The notes under the pieces: model-generated
Databases searched by the model: none
Told to the model about the DNA's origin: nothing
Seen by the model: only the letters and a program-made list of their open reading frames with translations
In this document: positions 53,022-64,000 of the stretch, piece by piece
How positions within the stretch are numbered: the first letter of the stretch is position 1
Layout of the letters: every line of letters begins with the position of its first letter
Made by a program: the position numbers and the translations under genes
NCBI GenBank assembly: GCA_023079485.1
Contig: CM041115.1
Span: forward strand, 23,862,863 to 23,926,862
Length of the DNA: 64,000 nucleotides
From: Archilochus colubris
Taxonomy: Eukaryota; Chordata; Aves; Apodiformes; Trochilidae
Reading direction: 5' to 3'

Positions 53022-53742
53022 TGTCCTGGTTTGGACCAGGATGAAGGTGATTCTCTGTCTTGTGCTTTTGCTTTCAGCTGAGCCTCTTTAAGTAGTTGCT
53101 GAGATTGGCAGCGGGTCCCTCAGACAATGTCTGCTTTTGGGGCTGATAACGCTTGATGTTTATAGGTACTGCCAGGGACTGGTATGCAGAGCCGAGGACA
53201 CTGCTCAGCTCTGAGGAAAGCATTTTACCATCCAGGAGCCCTCCTTTGGGGAGGAACAGACAAGATAGATGTTAGAACTGACCAAACGGAGTATTCCATC
53301 CCATAGACATCACACTCAGTATAAATTTGAGGGATTTTCCAAATTTCGCTCTCTTCTTCCGGCGCCTCTTCCTGCTTCAGCTAGCTGCTTCCCTTCTTGC
53401 CTCTCGTCCTGCTTCTTTTCCTGCCTCCAGCTCCCGACTGCCACCAACTCCAGGAGTCCAGCCTGGACTTTCCCAGGGCTACCCTGCAGCCTCGGTTGAC
53501 GTGAGAGCTTTTGGGGGAGAAGGGGGAGGAGGGTGGTTCTCATTTTTTTTCTTCCTGTATTTCTGTATGTGTTCACTAATTTATTCTATCATTGCTGTTT
53601 CATTAAAGTCTTGTAGTTTAATCTCCAACTGAGAAGTCTCTCTCCCTTGTTCTCTCTCCCTTCTTCATCAAGGAGGAGAGAGAGTTATTAATAGAGAGCG
53701 TCTGTTTCGGTTTAACCACCGGGCCAGTGTTAAACCTTGACA
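53022..53742 (+). mobile_element. Solo LTR of an avian endogenous retrovirus, 5-bp target-site duplication
   Basis: A 721-bp element begins TGTCCTGGTTTGG and ends AACCTTGACA, giving the TG...CA ends and short TGTC/GACA inverted termini typical of LTRs. It is flanked by identical CTTCT pentamers at 53017-53021 and 53743-53747, a clear target-site duplication. Inside are a TATAAAT box at 53320-53326 and an ATTAAA polyadenylation signal at 53602-53607, so the LTR reads on the plus strand. No internal retroviral sequence lies on either side, which is the usual outcome of recombination between two LTRs. A 5-bp duplication is most common for ERVL-type elements, but the family is not identified. Open frames inside it are compositional, in a pyrimidine-rich middle part (about 53340-53480). 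Confidence 0.88.
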
Positions 53743-56700
53743 CTTCTTTTAGTATTATTGTGCTGGTTAGAGGGCAGCAAATTAGGAATAAACCTGCACT
53801 GGGGTTTACTTAACATTTATCTTTTCTCAAAGAAGCAGAAAATTTGTTATTGGTATACATGTTAGCTGGGTCCTGGAGCCTCCTGTTCTGTAATTTTATT
53901 TCAAAAAGATAAAATGGCCTAGGACTGATTCACCCGCCGTTCAGGATGGGTGATGCAAGCACTGGCTAACGTCAAACTTGCCAAATTTTACATGCTAATC
54001 ACGAGAATTGCTCTTGCCCTGCTGGTATAATGCTCCTCTGCTGAGATGCTGGCATCACAGTTGTTGACAGCTCCACAGCTTCTGATGCCAGAGGCAGCTG
54101 AGAGGCACTGGTGGCTGGCCATGTCCTTCTCAAGCTTGCAACAGGTTTACTGCATGTTCCTCATCCTCAAGGTATCTCTGAGCCTGCCAGTATCACACAA
54201 TCTGTGTGATGGACATGGAGGACTTGTACATCCTGAGAGGTCTCTGAGATGTGTCTGTCTCATAGATCCTGTGAGCTGGATTTCAAAGAATTTGGGACCT
54301 CTGAAGAAGAGAATAGCATCTGAATAGTTAGGTGTGTTACCGGATGAATGAAGGAGCCAATGGTGTTAATAAACCTTATCAATGCTAGCTTTCTGTGTTC
54401 TTAAACTGGGTCATTTGAAACATTCTGAAATAAATTCTCATGTTTGAAATGTGTCCCTTTTGTGCAACCTGATCATGGAAAGTGGTGTGACTTCACCTAA
54501 TAAATGACATCCTCATCCACATCATAATTTGTGGATTGAGACCTGCTTCAGTTCTCCATTATTATACAGAAATTGGACCAACGCCTAATGCAACAGCTTT
54601 ATATTAAGATTTGCTGTCATATCTGTATGGGGTCCAATTATCAAAATATTCCATTCCAAAACAGTGCCTTGGGCTGCAGTTCCACAGATTTGCGTTGAAA
54701 ATTTGTGTTAAATTATTTTCCTTTTCACAGCTTTATAAAGATAAGAAAACAAAGGACCATTTAGATAAATATGTTTTCTTGTGAAGTGTCTTACATGCTA
54801 ATTAGTTGCTCTTTTGTATAGGTGTAACCTGATGAAGGCATCACCTAGCTAGCTGCCTATACAGCAGAGGTTATGAAATAGTATTCCACCCTGTGAGATT
54901 AGCTTGATGTTTTGGGTCATGAAATCACAGTAGCTCAGGATGTTTTCTTACATTTTCCTATATAAAATAGTAAATTAAGATGTATTAGAAATGTTCCATG
55001 AAAGCCATTTAAATATAAAGCTTTAAGGAATATACTGGCTTGAAAGAAGCTTTCAAGTGTTAAACTCACACAGTTCTGATAATATCTACCACGTTATTAT
55101 CTGATACAGGACTTTAAAATTACCTTTCATGTTACAACTAAGAAATATGTCCTGCCTTTAGAACAATCAGATTTAACAAATTTCTTCTTAACAAATTTGA
55201 AAAGAATCAAATAACTCTCAAGGGTTGTTTTGGATATTCCTTTTAAAGTCTGAGGATGCTGCATGATCTACCTGAGTTTTGCAGGCATAAGGCACTTATT
55301 TCTTCTTTAGGTAAAAACAACATAAGTATTCAGCTTAGTATTTTTAAGATGCTCTTACTCACTTCCATATGTAATTGGGGGAGGAAAAATAAGCTTAGGC
55401 TTAAGAAGAAAAACCGATCTATCCACAGGTTAGGCTGTGAAATATTTGAGCTATAAATCTTTATGTAAGAAAAATGTCCATGTCTTTTAACAAAAGTTAC
55501 ATTTAAGAGAGATGTTTTTCTGTATCAACAGAACGTTTCCAAAACAGCAAACTTGGCTCTGTGTCATCAGTGGCCGGAAATACACCATTAACAGCTACAG
55601 TTCAATGCTAAATTCTGACATATCTGCTGTATATAATGGGGTGACTTTTTTTTTTTTTTTTTTTAGTTTTTGCTAGTTTGTGAGCAGTAATTACTGAAGA
55701 GTGAAAGATTGATTTCAGTTTCTGTTGGACTGGTTTGCTTTCCTCATCAAGTTAGTAAGTGTAAGCAAATTCATTGTTGCATTGTCTTTCCCAGAGGAAA
55801 GTCAAAGCATTGTTCTCTTACAATAGAAATTATTATAGTTAGCCTGGTTTAAGCTGTCAAAACAATTTTCTCTTTTCAACAGTAATACTTCATAGTAATA
55901 TGTGTAGCTAAGTTGGTTGATTAAAAGCATGAAAGCCAAAAGTAAATGTAAGAATTGCAAAGTTGATTACCTATCTTATAATTAATGCTAAGCTATCAGA
56001 TCATACTGTGCTTATAATGGCTTGTATGTGGGTCACTGGGATGCTTGTGCCATTGTTTCAAAATGGACTTGCTAGCAGCACAGTAATTTATTGAAATTAA
56101 GCTGCTTGAACTAAGAGACTCTGTTAATAATTATTTAAAGGATCTTATTACAAGTGTTCCTGGCCTAGAGTTTTCTAACAATTCTCTTTAGAAGCTCCTC
56201 AGAGGTAACATTTCTGGAAACTGTGCTGAAGGTAAACAGATTAATGGTGTGATTGACTTTATGTATAACCTATCTTCTGGTGTGTTTGCTTTTAAAGTTA
56301 AGCAGACTGTCTGGTTAACACTAAAATATTTCACTGTAGTGAAGAGTTGTAGTTAATATCTAAAAGCTTTGGATAACTTTTTTGAACTCCTACTTTTCTT
56401 TTTATATAAACATAAGCAATATAAAAATGAACCCAAGATATTTTGAAGGAGGTAGTCTTTTTTTAGTGTGTACACTGTGATTTAACTAAAAGCTATCCTA
56501 CTTTAATAAAATATTCCTCATTTTGTGTATTTATACCTTACAAGTATGTTTTAAAAGTTAAAGTGAATAGCATTTGACTAAACAATGTTTTATTGTCTTG
56601 GAACAGCAAGTGTACTGTTTTTACAGTTTTCAGTAAAAGAAGTACTGATCATCTCTGTTGGCTAAATTCCTGTAGAGGCTCTGTTGAGACTAAAAGGGTT

Positions 56701-56925
56701 TTGCTAGCCACTTTCCAATGAGGTTTTTTTGTGCTTTTTATAGTGATATCAGAATATCTTTTACTATTTTCTGCATGAGAAAGAGATTTCTTACAATACC
56801 TTTTAAAAACACAGATAATATTATCCTTACCCTGAATTGCTATTTACAGGAATTCATGTTCAAGTTTACTTTCAGCCAAATGCAAGTAAAGTGATGCAGC
56901 ACTACCCACTTCGGCAGACTTTTTA
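53743..56925. other. Intronic sequence, no exon or repeat family recognised
   Basis: About 3.2 kb of A+T-rich sequence with a T-run at 55647-55664. Only short open frames are present. Confidence 0.5.
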
Positions 56926-56929
56926 ATGT

Positions 56930-57218
56930 ATGGCTGTTGCATGGTAGCAGCCACAAAGAAGATGGAGACTCCCTATTTACAAGGAGTCACATGGACAAGA
57001 CAAGGGGCTCCTGGCGAGATTCCATTCAAATACAGGAGCAAAAATTTTCACTATGAGGACAGTAAGACATTTGAATGGTCTCCCAGAATGGATTCCCCCA
57101 CTATGGAAAGTTTTAAGTCTCAGCTTGACAGGGTACTGAGACATATCATATAAGCAAAAATATTGGAAGGGTTGGACCAAATGATCCTTGAGGCCCCTTC
57201 CAACCTGACATTCTATGA
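56930..57218 (+). mobile_element. Old CR1 LINE 3' end, plus strand (left half of tail-to-tail pair)
   Basis: This is a diverged CR1 3' end. TTCACTATGAGGACAGTAAG near 57048 and CTATGGAAAGTTTTAAGTCT near 57101 lead to GGGTTGGACCAAATGATCCT near 57169. The terminus is CCCTTCCAACCTGACATTCT, ending in ATGAA at about 57218. The ORF region is absent. Sequence differences from the copy at 9.97 kb indicate a different subfamily. Confidence 0.85.
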
Positions 57219-57600
57219 AGTTGGAAGGAACCTCTGGAGGTCATCTACTTTAGCTCCCTTCCAAGTTAGAGCAGATTGCTCAGGACCTTTCCCAGATGAG
57301 CTCTGTCTCTGATGTCAGAATCTCCATGACCCGTGGTCCATAAAGCTGTTCCTGCATTTACTCTCCACTAAGGAATTTCCCTTACTGCATCTTGTGACCA
57401 TTTCCTCTTCTTACTGTGCATCTTTAAAAACAATCTGGCTCTGTTATTTCTTAGAGCTTCTACATCCTCCTTTTACTTCTTTGCAAAGTAGACCAACAAG
57501 TTCTCTAGACACTTGTATGCCCATATACTTCAGCCCCCTAACAACCTTTGTGACCGTCTGCAGAGCTCCATCCCAGTTGATCTAGTACAGGACTTCGGTG
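57219..57600 (-). mobile_element. Old CR1 LINE 3' end, minus strand (right half of tail-to-tail pair)
   Basis: It starts directly after the plus-strand copy with AGTTGGAAGGAACCTCTGGA and GGTCATCT, the reverse complement of a CR1 3' end. It continues with ACAACCTTTGTGACCGTCTG near 57540, a CR1 internal block on the minus strand. It is diverged and non-coding, and the right limit is approximate. Confidence 0.8.
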
Positions 57601-59860
57601 AACTTACTGTCGGTTCTTTTTGTCTCTGACCTACAGGGAATCTTTGTTTAATTCATGACTGTAGGACTGCAGACTTTCCTGGGTTTTACCTTAACACTAG
57701 TGTAATATAAAAGAGGGTTCAATTTGAGTGGAAAATTCAGGTGTGCTGAGTTCCCATTGCTGTGGTAATCGGTGTGGCTGAGGTACCAGAACGTGTTACA
57801 GCACTGTGCCCTTCAGCCAAATATCAGAAAGCTGGTGAATTCCACCTTCACTGAAAACACATCAGACTATTATGTAAACTGCTAACTTGGGGTGGTCATG
57901 ACAAGTGCTAGTGGTTCTATGTTTGATTAAAACACCATTGTCTTCTGTACCCATTTGTTTCTGCTTAGTGATGTTTCAGCTGTAACAGTTCCAGCTGTAA
58001 CAGTTTTGGTCAGTAAAAACATATCATAGAATGCTTTTGTCTGGTTGAATTTAATTTTTATGGATCCTGTCATCCAGGTAGTTTTTTATTTCTGCAAGGT
58101 GTGTCTGTTCTCTTTCTTTCATCTTCCTAATATTAGACCAGCATTTGTATTAACTGCAGAAATGCAAAAAAAATGCTAGGTGATCTATGTTCTACCTTAA
58201 ACTATAGGGAACTTATTTTAGTAATGTTCCTTTAAAAAATTAAGAATCTGCTGTTGTTCTTCTTCAGCCAGTCCGTCTGTTTCATAGTTCCTTTACTGAA
58301 TTATACTTTATCCAATTTAATTAATAATGTCCCAAGTGGTACCAAACCAGATATTTTAATGCAACTCAAACTGGTGAGACCTACTGTTTTCTATTCTTGA
58401 AAACCACTCCTCACAACCAGCAAAAGTGTCTACTTGCATCCTGTTTACCTATGTGGCTTTAATAATTATTTTCTTCAAAAATTATTCGAAGTTTAGTATG
58501 GTGGAGAGGCCAGACTCAACACAATTTTACAAAGAGAAGGCTTAATCAAAGCAATATATCTCAGGCAGCCAGTACAGAGCAAGGAATACAGATGAATTTT
58601 TTCATGCCTTCCCAAGCATTATATGCAAAAAAGCTATCTTTAAACTCTATCTAGGTTATTATGATAATCAATTATCAAGACCTTTGACATGTAACTTCTG
58701 ATCCTAATAAGCCTAGAACTCTCCCAGAATGGTATAGGTGTGAATATGCCAGACTGACTGCAAACAGTCTTAGCTATTACAGGTGTGGCTTATGAAGGCA
58801 GGCAAAAATTGGTATTATAGTATCTATAAAATGACTTGGAGGGAAATATCTGTTTTCTTCATACTTTTAGTGGCAATCTGCTCTGGTTGATATTTTATCT
58901 GCTTGTTATATATCTGATTCTCAAGTAAATTACTGGAAGGATTTTGGAGTAAATCAGTCTTTTCTGTAAAACAGAAATGTTAGACTTTCCAGTCTAAGTG
59001 CATAAGATCTTAAATCAGTGCTTAATTTGGTAAATGTTACCTCATTAAGTGCTTCTGTGTAATACAGCTTTTGAGTAATATCTTGTTTGGGTAGTGAGTA
59101 TATCATTAGGCCACAGTAAGTTCGTTGTCTGCTGTCAAAATGGCTATATTACCTGCAGTCTTGTCAAATTTTGAAATATTTTGAAGCCTAGTAGTGCCAC
59201 TTGATTTTGACAGTGGAGTTGCATACATATTCTCCTTTATGACAGATCTGGGAACAAATACGGTATAGAAGAACACAACAAGACTTCCAGTACTGTGCTG
59301 TTTGGTATACCAGGAATGTTTTTGACTTTTCAACAGCTGTGCATTTAAACTATACAAGTCTTTCCCTTAGAGTTATCACCTGGAACAGTACAACCAACTG
59401 CTTTGTAACAGCTGTTGGAACATGGGTCTTTTCAGGTGTTGTGAGCTGCCCTGTGGACCTAACTAAAGCTATTCTAATCTGTATAATCTGAAAACACCAG
59501 GGTTTTTTTTGTTTTGACTTTCTAGGGGCTTCGTTCAGTCATAAAATCAAACAGATAGGGATTTTTCTTTTGCCATTGTTCGGTTAATCTGCTGCAATGC
59601 ATTTATGATCGTTAGCGAAAGAACTTGAAATTAAGTTTCATGACCAAGAGTATAATTTTTTTTCTTCTGACCTAAAAGAAGCAATTGCACAATGAATGCA
59701 AGTTCACTGGGGTATATTTGAAATGTAGACTTCCTTAGTGTCATTTTGGTAATTAAACTATTTTAACTACTGGGCCCTTGGTACTGCGTGATGATAGGAA
59801 GAAAAGGTGGAATTCTTCTCTAACACAGCTCAATTCCATTGATTTAAGTGGATTTATGCC

Positions 59861-59884
59861 AAAAAAAAAAAAAAAAAAAAAAAA
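59861..59884. repeat. A24 homopolymer
   Basis: Twenty-four consecutive A, with no recognisable retroposed sequence upstream, so probably a simple repeat rather than a retrotransposon tail. Confidence 0.9.
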
Positions 59885-62153
59885 GGGACAGTGAATATAC
59901 AAATAAGCCTTTTATTACTAGTGTTTTGTTTCTTATTACAGAAAGGATGAATGACCATGCTTGTAAATGCAGAGGTGAACAATGGAAAGATTTCAATTCT
60001 GACTGTGGTACTGCGGGAAGAAGTCCAGAAGAGGCTTTTCTATCAGATCAGAAAAAGCTTTAATAGTTATACTAAAAATACATGTGTACAAAAGGACGTC
60101 AACACAAACATGCAAACATCTCAGTCTTTGAATATTGACATGCTCTTGCATTATTAGTGTCAGGTGTACTCGGGTTTCAGTAAAAGCATGCAATGTTTTT
60201 GTTCTTGTTAATTATTTTTTGGTTTTTTTTAAATGAGATTTAGTCCTGTAATGAGAGACTAAAGTAGAGTGATCTAGAAAACAAACATTAAAGCATTATC
60301 TCAGGTATATAGTGATGAGAAACTGCCCCGTGCACCTCCAGTGTTGTCTTTATTGTTGTCCTGCCTAAGCTGAAATCTCTGCTGCTGTTTTGGTCATTTC
60401 AACTCTGAACAGGGTGACAGGTGACTTCTCTTTGTTTATCAAGACAGTAGAATCAAGTGATGTTTCTGCTTCAAAAATGTGAGGTTGTTAAAACCAGCAA
60501 CCCTGAACTGAGCAAAATGTGTACCTTGGTTTCTGAGCACAGCTGCTTGGATGGACAGTTTTCAGTGTTGCTGTGCAAGTGGAGCTGATGCTTTCTCCAA
60601 TTTTACTCGCTTTCCATTGTCTTCACTTGATTAACATATTGTGCCTCTTCTGTGCCAAAATGTGACATCCCCAAAACTATCAATTCCACTTCTTGAGGAA
60701 ATGTCAGCAGCTTATTTAAGGCTTTTTTGATATCTTCAAAGCATGGTGTCAGTGCTGCCGTTCTTCAAGATGAAGTTTTGCTTTCATGGGAAGCAGTGGC
60801 AGCCAGGTAATAGCTAAGTTTATAAAAGCCTTTAGACAACTCTAAAGCACATAGATGGAAACAATTCAAAAGTTAAAAAGTGAAAACTTCATTCTGGAGA
60901 ATGTCTGAGCATGCCTATGACAAGGCAAACCTTCGGTGTCCAACTTGCATATTTTCCATATTTTTAGTTAACTTTGGTGGTCAGGAATTTATCAATGAGG
61001 TTTGGGGGGGTTTTGTGTTTGTTTTGTTTTGTTTTCTAAAAATTATATTAGGACATGGGAAGATGCTGGTATAGTGTCCCCTCAACCATGAAAGAGAGCC
61101 ATTTGTGGGGTGTTACATGGCAGCAGGCCTAGGCTTGGTCTTAAAAGTGTCACAGCCACTAGCATTAGGTAATGAACTCTTGATTAGTGACTGGATTAAT
61201 GACATGCACATTACTGCTGTTGTGCTGTATTCTTCCCAGGCCCAAGCTAGATATGCCTTGTTTTTTAGGAGTGTAGCTATGTCTATGAGTTGGCCACCTT
61301 TCTGTTAAAATTTAATGAGTTTTTGCATAACTGGCTATACCAAGTGCCTTGGAGGCCTGTGCTGTGACTAAGATAGCTGCTCACTGCCCCAGTGTAATTC
61401 ATGTGGTTTGGGGTACTTTTTAAATTTTAGTACTGATTAGATACCTATAGCTGAAAATTCATTGGTGGTTTCTGAGACAGATATTATCAAGCTTTGCTAA
61501 GTCAAAACCATTAGGTTTGTTCAGTTTAGCTGAGAGATCTGTGCTAGCCTGGTTAATTTGAGTGAAACCAGGTGAATTGCTCTCCCAAGAGCAGCTCAGC
61601 AGAGGAGGAGCAGTTGTTTAGGCTGGTGTCCATCATCTCTTCAGCACAGGAAGGCAGTGTGTGGCCCTTCCAGTGTTCGGGTGAACAGAGTCTGGATTCA
61701 TTACAACTGGCAAGTTTAATGAGACTGTCCTTAAGGATGTTTGTTTTGTGGGTATTTGCATAAAGCATAATTGTAAGGTAGAGTTTACAGTGCAGATAAA
61801 TGAGTGTCTTTGTTCTTTTTTTGTGGCTAAGGCATTGTGGTACATCTCCACGGCTTGGGAGCAGAGAAATGGTGCTGGCATCTTTACTGTGGTGTAGGTG
61901 GATATTGGGCTAACACCTCTTAGGAAATAGAATGTCTGGTTTAGACTTCTATGGTGTAAAAATTCTACTGAAACCTGCCTGGGAGGTTTTGACTTGTAGA
62001 ACTTCACCTTTCAGTTGGAAGACAGTCTGCTGGTAGTCTTACTATTTGTTCTATTTTTATTAGCTACATGGGATGAAATTTCAGATCTTGCCCTGGATGG
62101 AAATCACCACTGTTTTGGGAGTTGGTATAAATAGTAAAGCAGTCTCTTCCATT

Positions 62154-62205
62154 TAAACCAAACCAAACCAAACCAAACCGAAACAAAACAAAACAAAGCA
62201 AAACA
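62154..62205. repeat. (AAACC)n passing into (AAAAC)n
   Basis: About five AAACC units change through AAACCG into AAAAC units and end in AAAGCAAAAC. This is a compound pentanucleotide microsatellite in intron 1. Confidence 0.92.
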
Positions 62206-64000
62206 GTTATTTTAAATTAATTTTAGGTATACATTAGTATATACCTATATGAATTCTAAAGTTCTGAATTTGGGTGTTGTCTCATGTAACAGTCCTGATT
62301 GTGCTTGTTGTCTGCATGGAATTTTTATGAGTAAGAGTTTGTATCACCAGAAAACAATTATGCAAAAATGAAAACCCTTTATTTTATAAGAAAGGTGCTT
62401 AGTAATGTTTTGCTCTGGAATATGAGTGTCACTGACTTCAAAATAGTGCTTTAAGAAGCACTACCTAGTCATAATCACATCTACTTGCCCATTGCCAAGG
62501 TGTAAGTAGAGTCATGGTTGAGGTTGACAAGAAATGGCATGCCTTAAAAACTTACAGAAATAATTCCTCAACTAAATTGCAAGGGGGAACCTAGAGCCTA
62601 TTACTTTATTCAGATGTGCAGAATATGCTGTTAATTTTAGTCTTAGAAACCCACATTTTATCCCCAGCCAATCAGATCAAAACCGAAGGATGTGAGCCTC
62701 CTAGTATTTTTTTTTTCTTTTTTTTTTTCCCTTGGATTTCAGTGGGAAAAGCATCATGTCCAAGTCACACAGAAAGCTATATTTAATGTAAACAAAACGA
62801 ATGCTGCCAAAATCTTGAATTCAACATAGAACAGAGATAAATAACTTGGTTTTAAAAAATTGATATAACTGGTACTTTTCAAGCAAGCTGAAAATCAAAG
62901 TTGTGATTTTCTATCTGAAATGTAATGGTCTGCTCTGCAGAACATATTATGATTTGCCTGCTGTGAAAGAAGTGCACTGGGCACATCCAGCACTTTAAAT
63001 TAATTAACTTCAAAGCATGGTAAATTGAGGTTTATCTAGTGTGGCAGAGTAGAGCTGCAACAGAACTGGAGGTACTCTGATGGATACTCATGACAATACA
63101 GTAATGGTTTACCATCAGTCTTAAGTTTCATAGTGTATTCTGGTTTTATTGCAATAAGCAGTTTTTATTCGGTTAGATTCCTGGGAGGGAGCCGGGAGCT
63201 GCTTATTGTTTGGATCTGAACAAAGGTGATAATCCCCTAACATATAACTCCACTGAGAGCAGCTCTTGACCTTACATGGAGTTTAGGCTGAGGGCTTGAA
63301 ATCCTATATCTAACACTAATCTACAACTCTCTGATTCAGAATTCAGTAATAAAATTCATACTGTTTTGTGCATCAAGTTTTCACTCTATCAAAATTCCTT
63401 CTGAGTGAAAAATCGGAATGATTTGCACATCACTTGTAGATTCTAAGTGTGCTTTTTTGTCATCTTGTAGTGATCAAATTTTTTAATGTGAAATAAGGTT
63501 GTGTTTTCATGTCTGTATTCAGAAAACTGTTTTTAAAAGTGTTTTCCTTCCTGCATGAAATGTGTGAGCAGACTCACAGAGGACAGCAGATACCCACCCC
63601 CACTAGCAAAGGGTGTCATGCCTGAGGCTTTTTATTAACCTCTTAAGTCTGACATTGAAGATGTTGCAAAGATGCGTTTTTCATTAGTCTCAGTATTTAG
63701 ACTATGATCATTGGGGTGTTAACAGCTTTCTGTGACTACTTTTCTTAACACATTTCTTAGTTTTGTACTAGGTGTAGAAAAAGAAGGGTCTGATTCTACA
63801 GTGTTTATCACCTAGCTGCCTATAAGCTGGGTGTGAAGAAATTAATAAAATATTGCACAGGAATACAATCTCTTTATATTTCTCTACATGGAGATGTATT
63901 ACAGAAGTGCTGATTAAGTAAGGTTTTTGTTTCATTTTTGTTTCTTCAGTATTTGGAACATTTTTGTCAGTACAAGTAGGCAGCCACTATATATGTCAAT

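Larger units (their letters stand above)
26991..64000 (+). other. EPB41L4A: Presumed intron 1 of EPB41L4A (5' part; acceptor not in view)
   Basis: From the donor at 26991 to the right edge I found no sequence encoding the next part of the FERM domain (the expected continuation starts with a Lys-Ser-Thr-Lys-Gly-like segment and contains an Asp-Tyr-Phe-Gly motif). The 37 kb holds A+T-rich non-coding sequence, a few repeats listed separately and many short chance open frames. I therefore treat it as a large first intron. This is a reading by eye, and a short exon about 100 bases long could be missed. Confidence 0.7.
57601..64000. other. Intronic sequence to right edge, no exon recognised
   Basis: About 6.4 kb of A+T-rich sequence with an A24 run at 59861-59884, an (AAACC)n tract at 62154-62205 and a T-rich tract at 62706-62730. 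No gene and no further CR1 copy was seen. Confidence 0.5.

Noticed and set aside
53269..53632. Open frames of 76-101 codons
   Set aside because: They lie entirely inside the solo LTR and overlap in opposite strands. LTRs of this kind do not encode proteins.
59820..59890. A24 run as a possible processed-pseudogene or SINE tail
   Set aside because: No recognisable retroposed sequence or target-site duplication lies upstream of the run.
1..64000. CRISPR arrays, operons, phage or other prokaryotic defence systems
   Set aside because: The sequence is vertebrate with CR1 elements and a spliced gene. No spaced direct-repeat arrays or bacterial gene organisation are present.

Overview
The window is vertebrate nuclear DNA, and almost certainly avian. 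It is mostly A+T-rich non-coding sequence with one sharp CpG island. The recognisable interspersed repeats are CR1 (chicken repeat 1) LINE fragments in both orientations, one solo endogenous-retrovirus LTR and one probable ancient MIR SINE relic. There are no Alu- or L1-like elements, no operons and no prokaryotic-type systems.

The only protein-coding gene I can support is the first coding exon of EPB41L4A (band 4.1-like protein 4A, also NBL4), a FERM-domain protein, on the + strand at 26892-26990. Its 33 codons match the known N-terminus of that protein as I recall it, and they end exactly at a consensus splice donor. The exon lies in a CpG island (about 25.65-27.60 kb) with GC boxes, which I read as the gene's promoter. 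I could not find exon 2 in the remaining 37 kb, so everything from 26991 to the right edge is best read as intron 1. In human this gene lies next to APC. By synteny the left 25 kb should be upstream intergenic sequence, possibly holding an antisense transcript like human EPB41L4A-AS1, but I see no exon of it.

Layout: 1-1360, dead minus-strand CR1 (endonuclease/RT part). 5.6-6.46 kb, minus CR1. 7.1-7.53 kb, eroded plus CR1. 9.97-10.76 kb, the best-preserved CR1 3' end (plus). 13.6-14.87 kb, two old CR1 pieces in opposite orientations. 15.95-16.02 kb, a CR1 3'-end scrap. 15.2 kb, an A+T-rich cruciform-type inverted repeat. 22.66-22.77 kb, a pentanucleotide microsatellite. 25.65-27.60 kb, CpG island and EPB41L4A exon 1. 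27.6-64 kb, intron 1, with a MIR-like relic (29.9 kb), a perfect 14-bp hairpin (32.76 kb), a minus CR1 (43.7 kb), a 721-bp solo LTR with a 5-bp target-site duplication (53.02-53.74 kb), two tail-to-tail CR1s (56.93-57.6 kb) and several homopolymer or short tandem repeats.

Many open frames exist on both strands, including 200-320-codon ones in the CpG island. I interpret them as products of composition or of decayed repeats, not as genes. I saw no convincing undescribed system. The items most worth a second look are the promoter/exon-1 architecture (dual-acylation N-terminus, open upstream frame, splice-acceptor-like signal) and the well-bounded solo LTR in intron 1.
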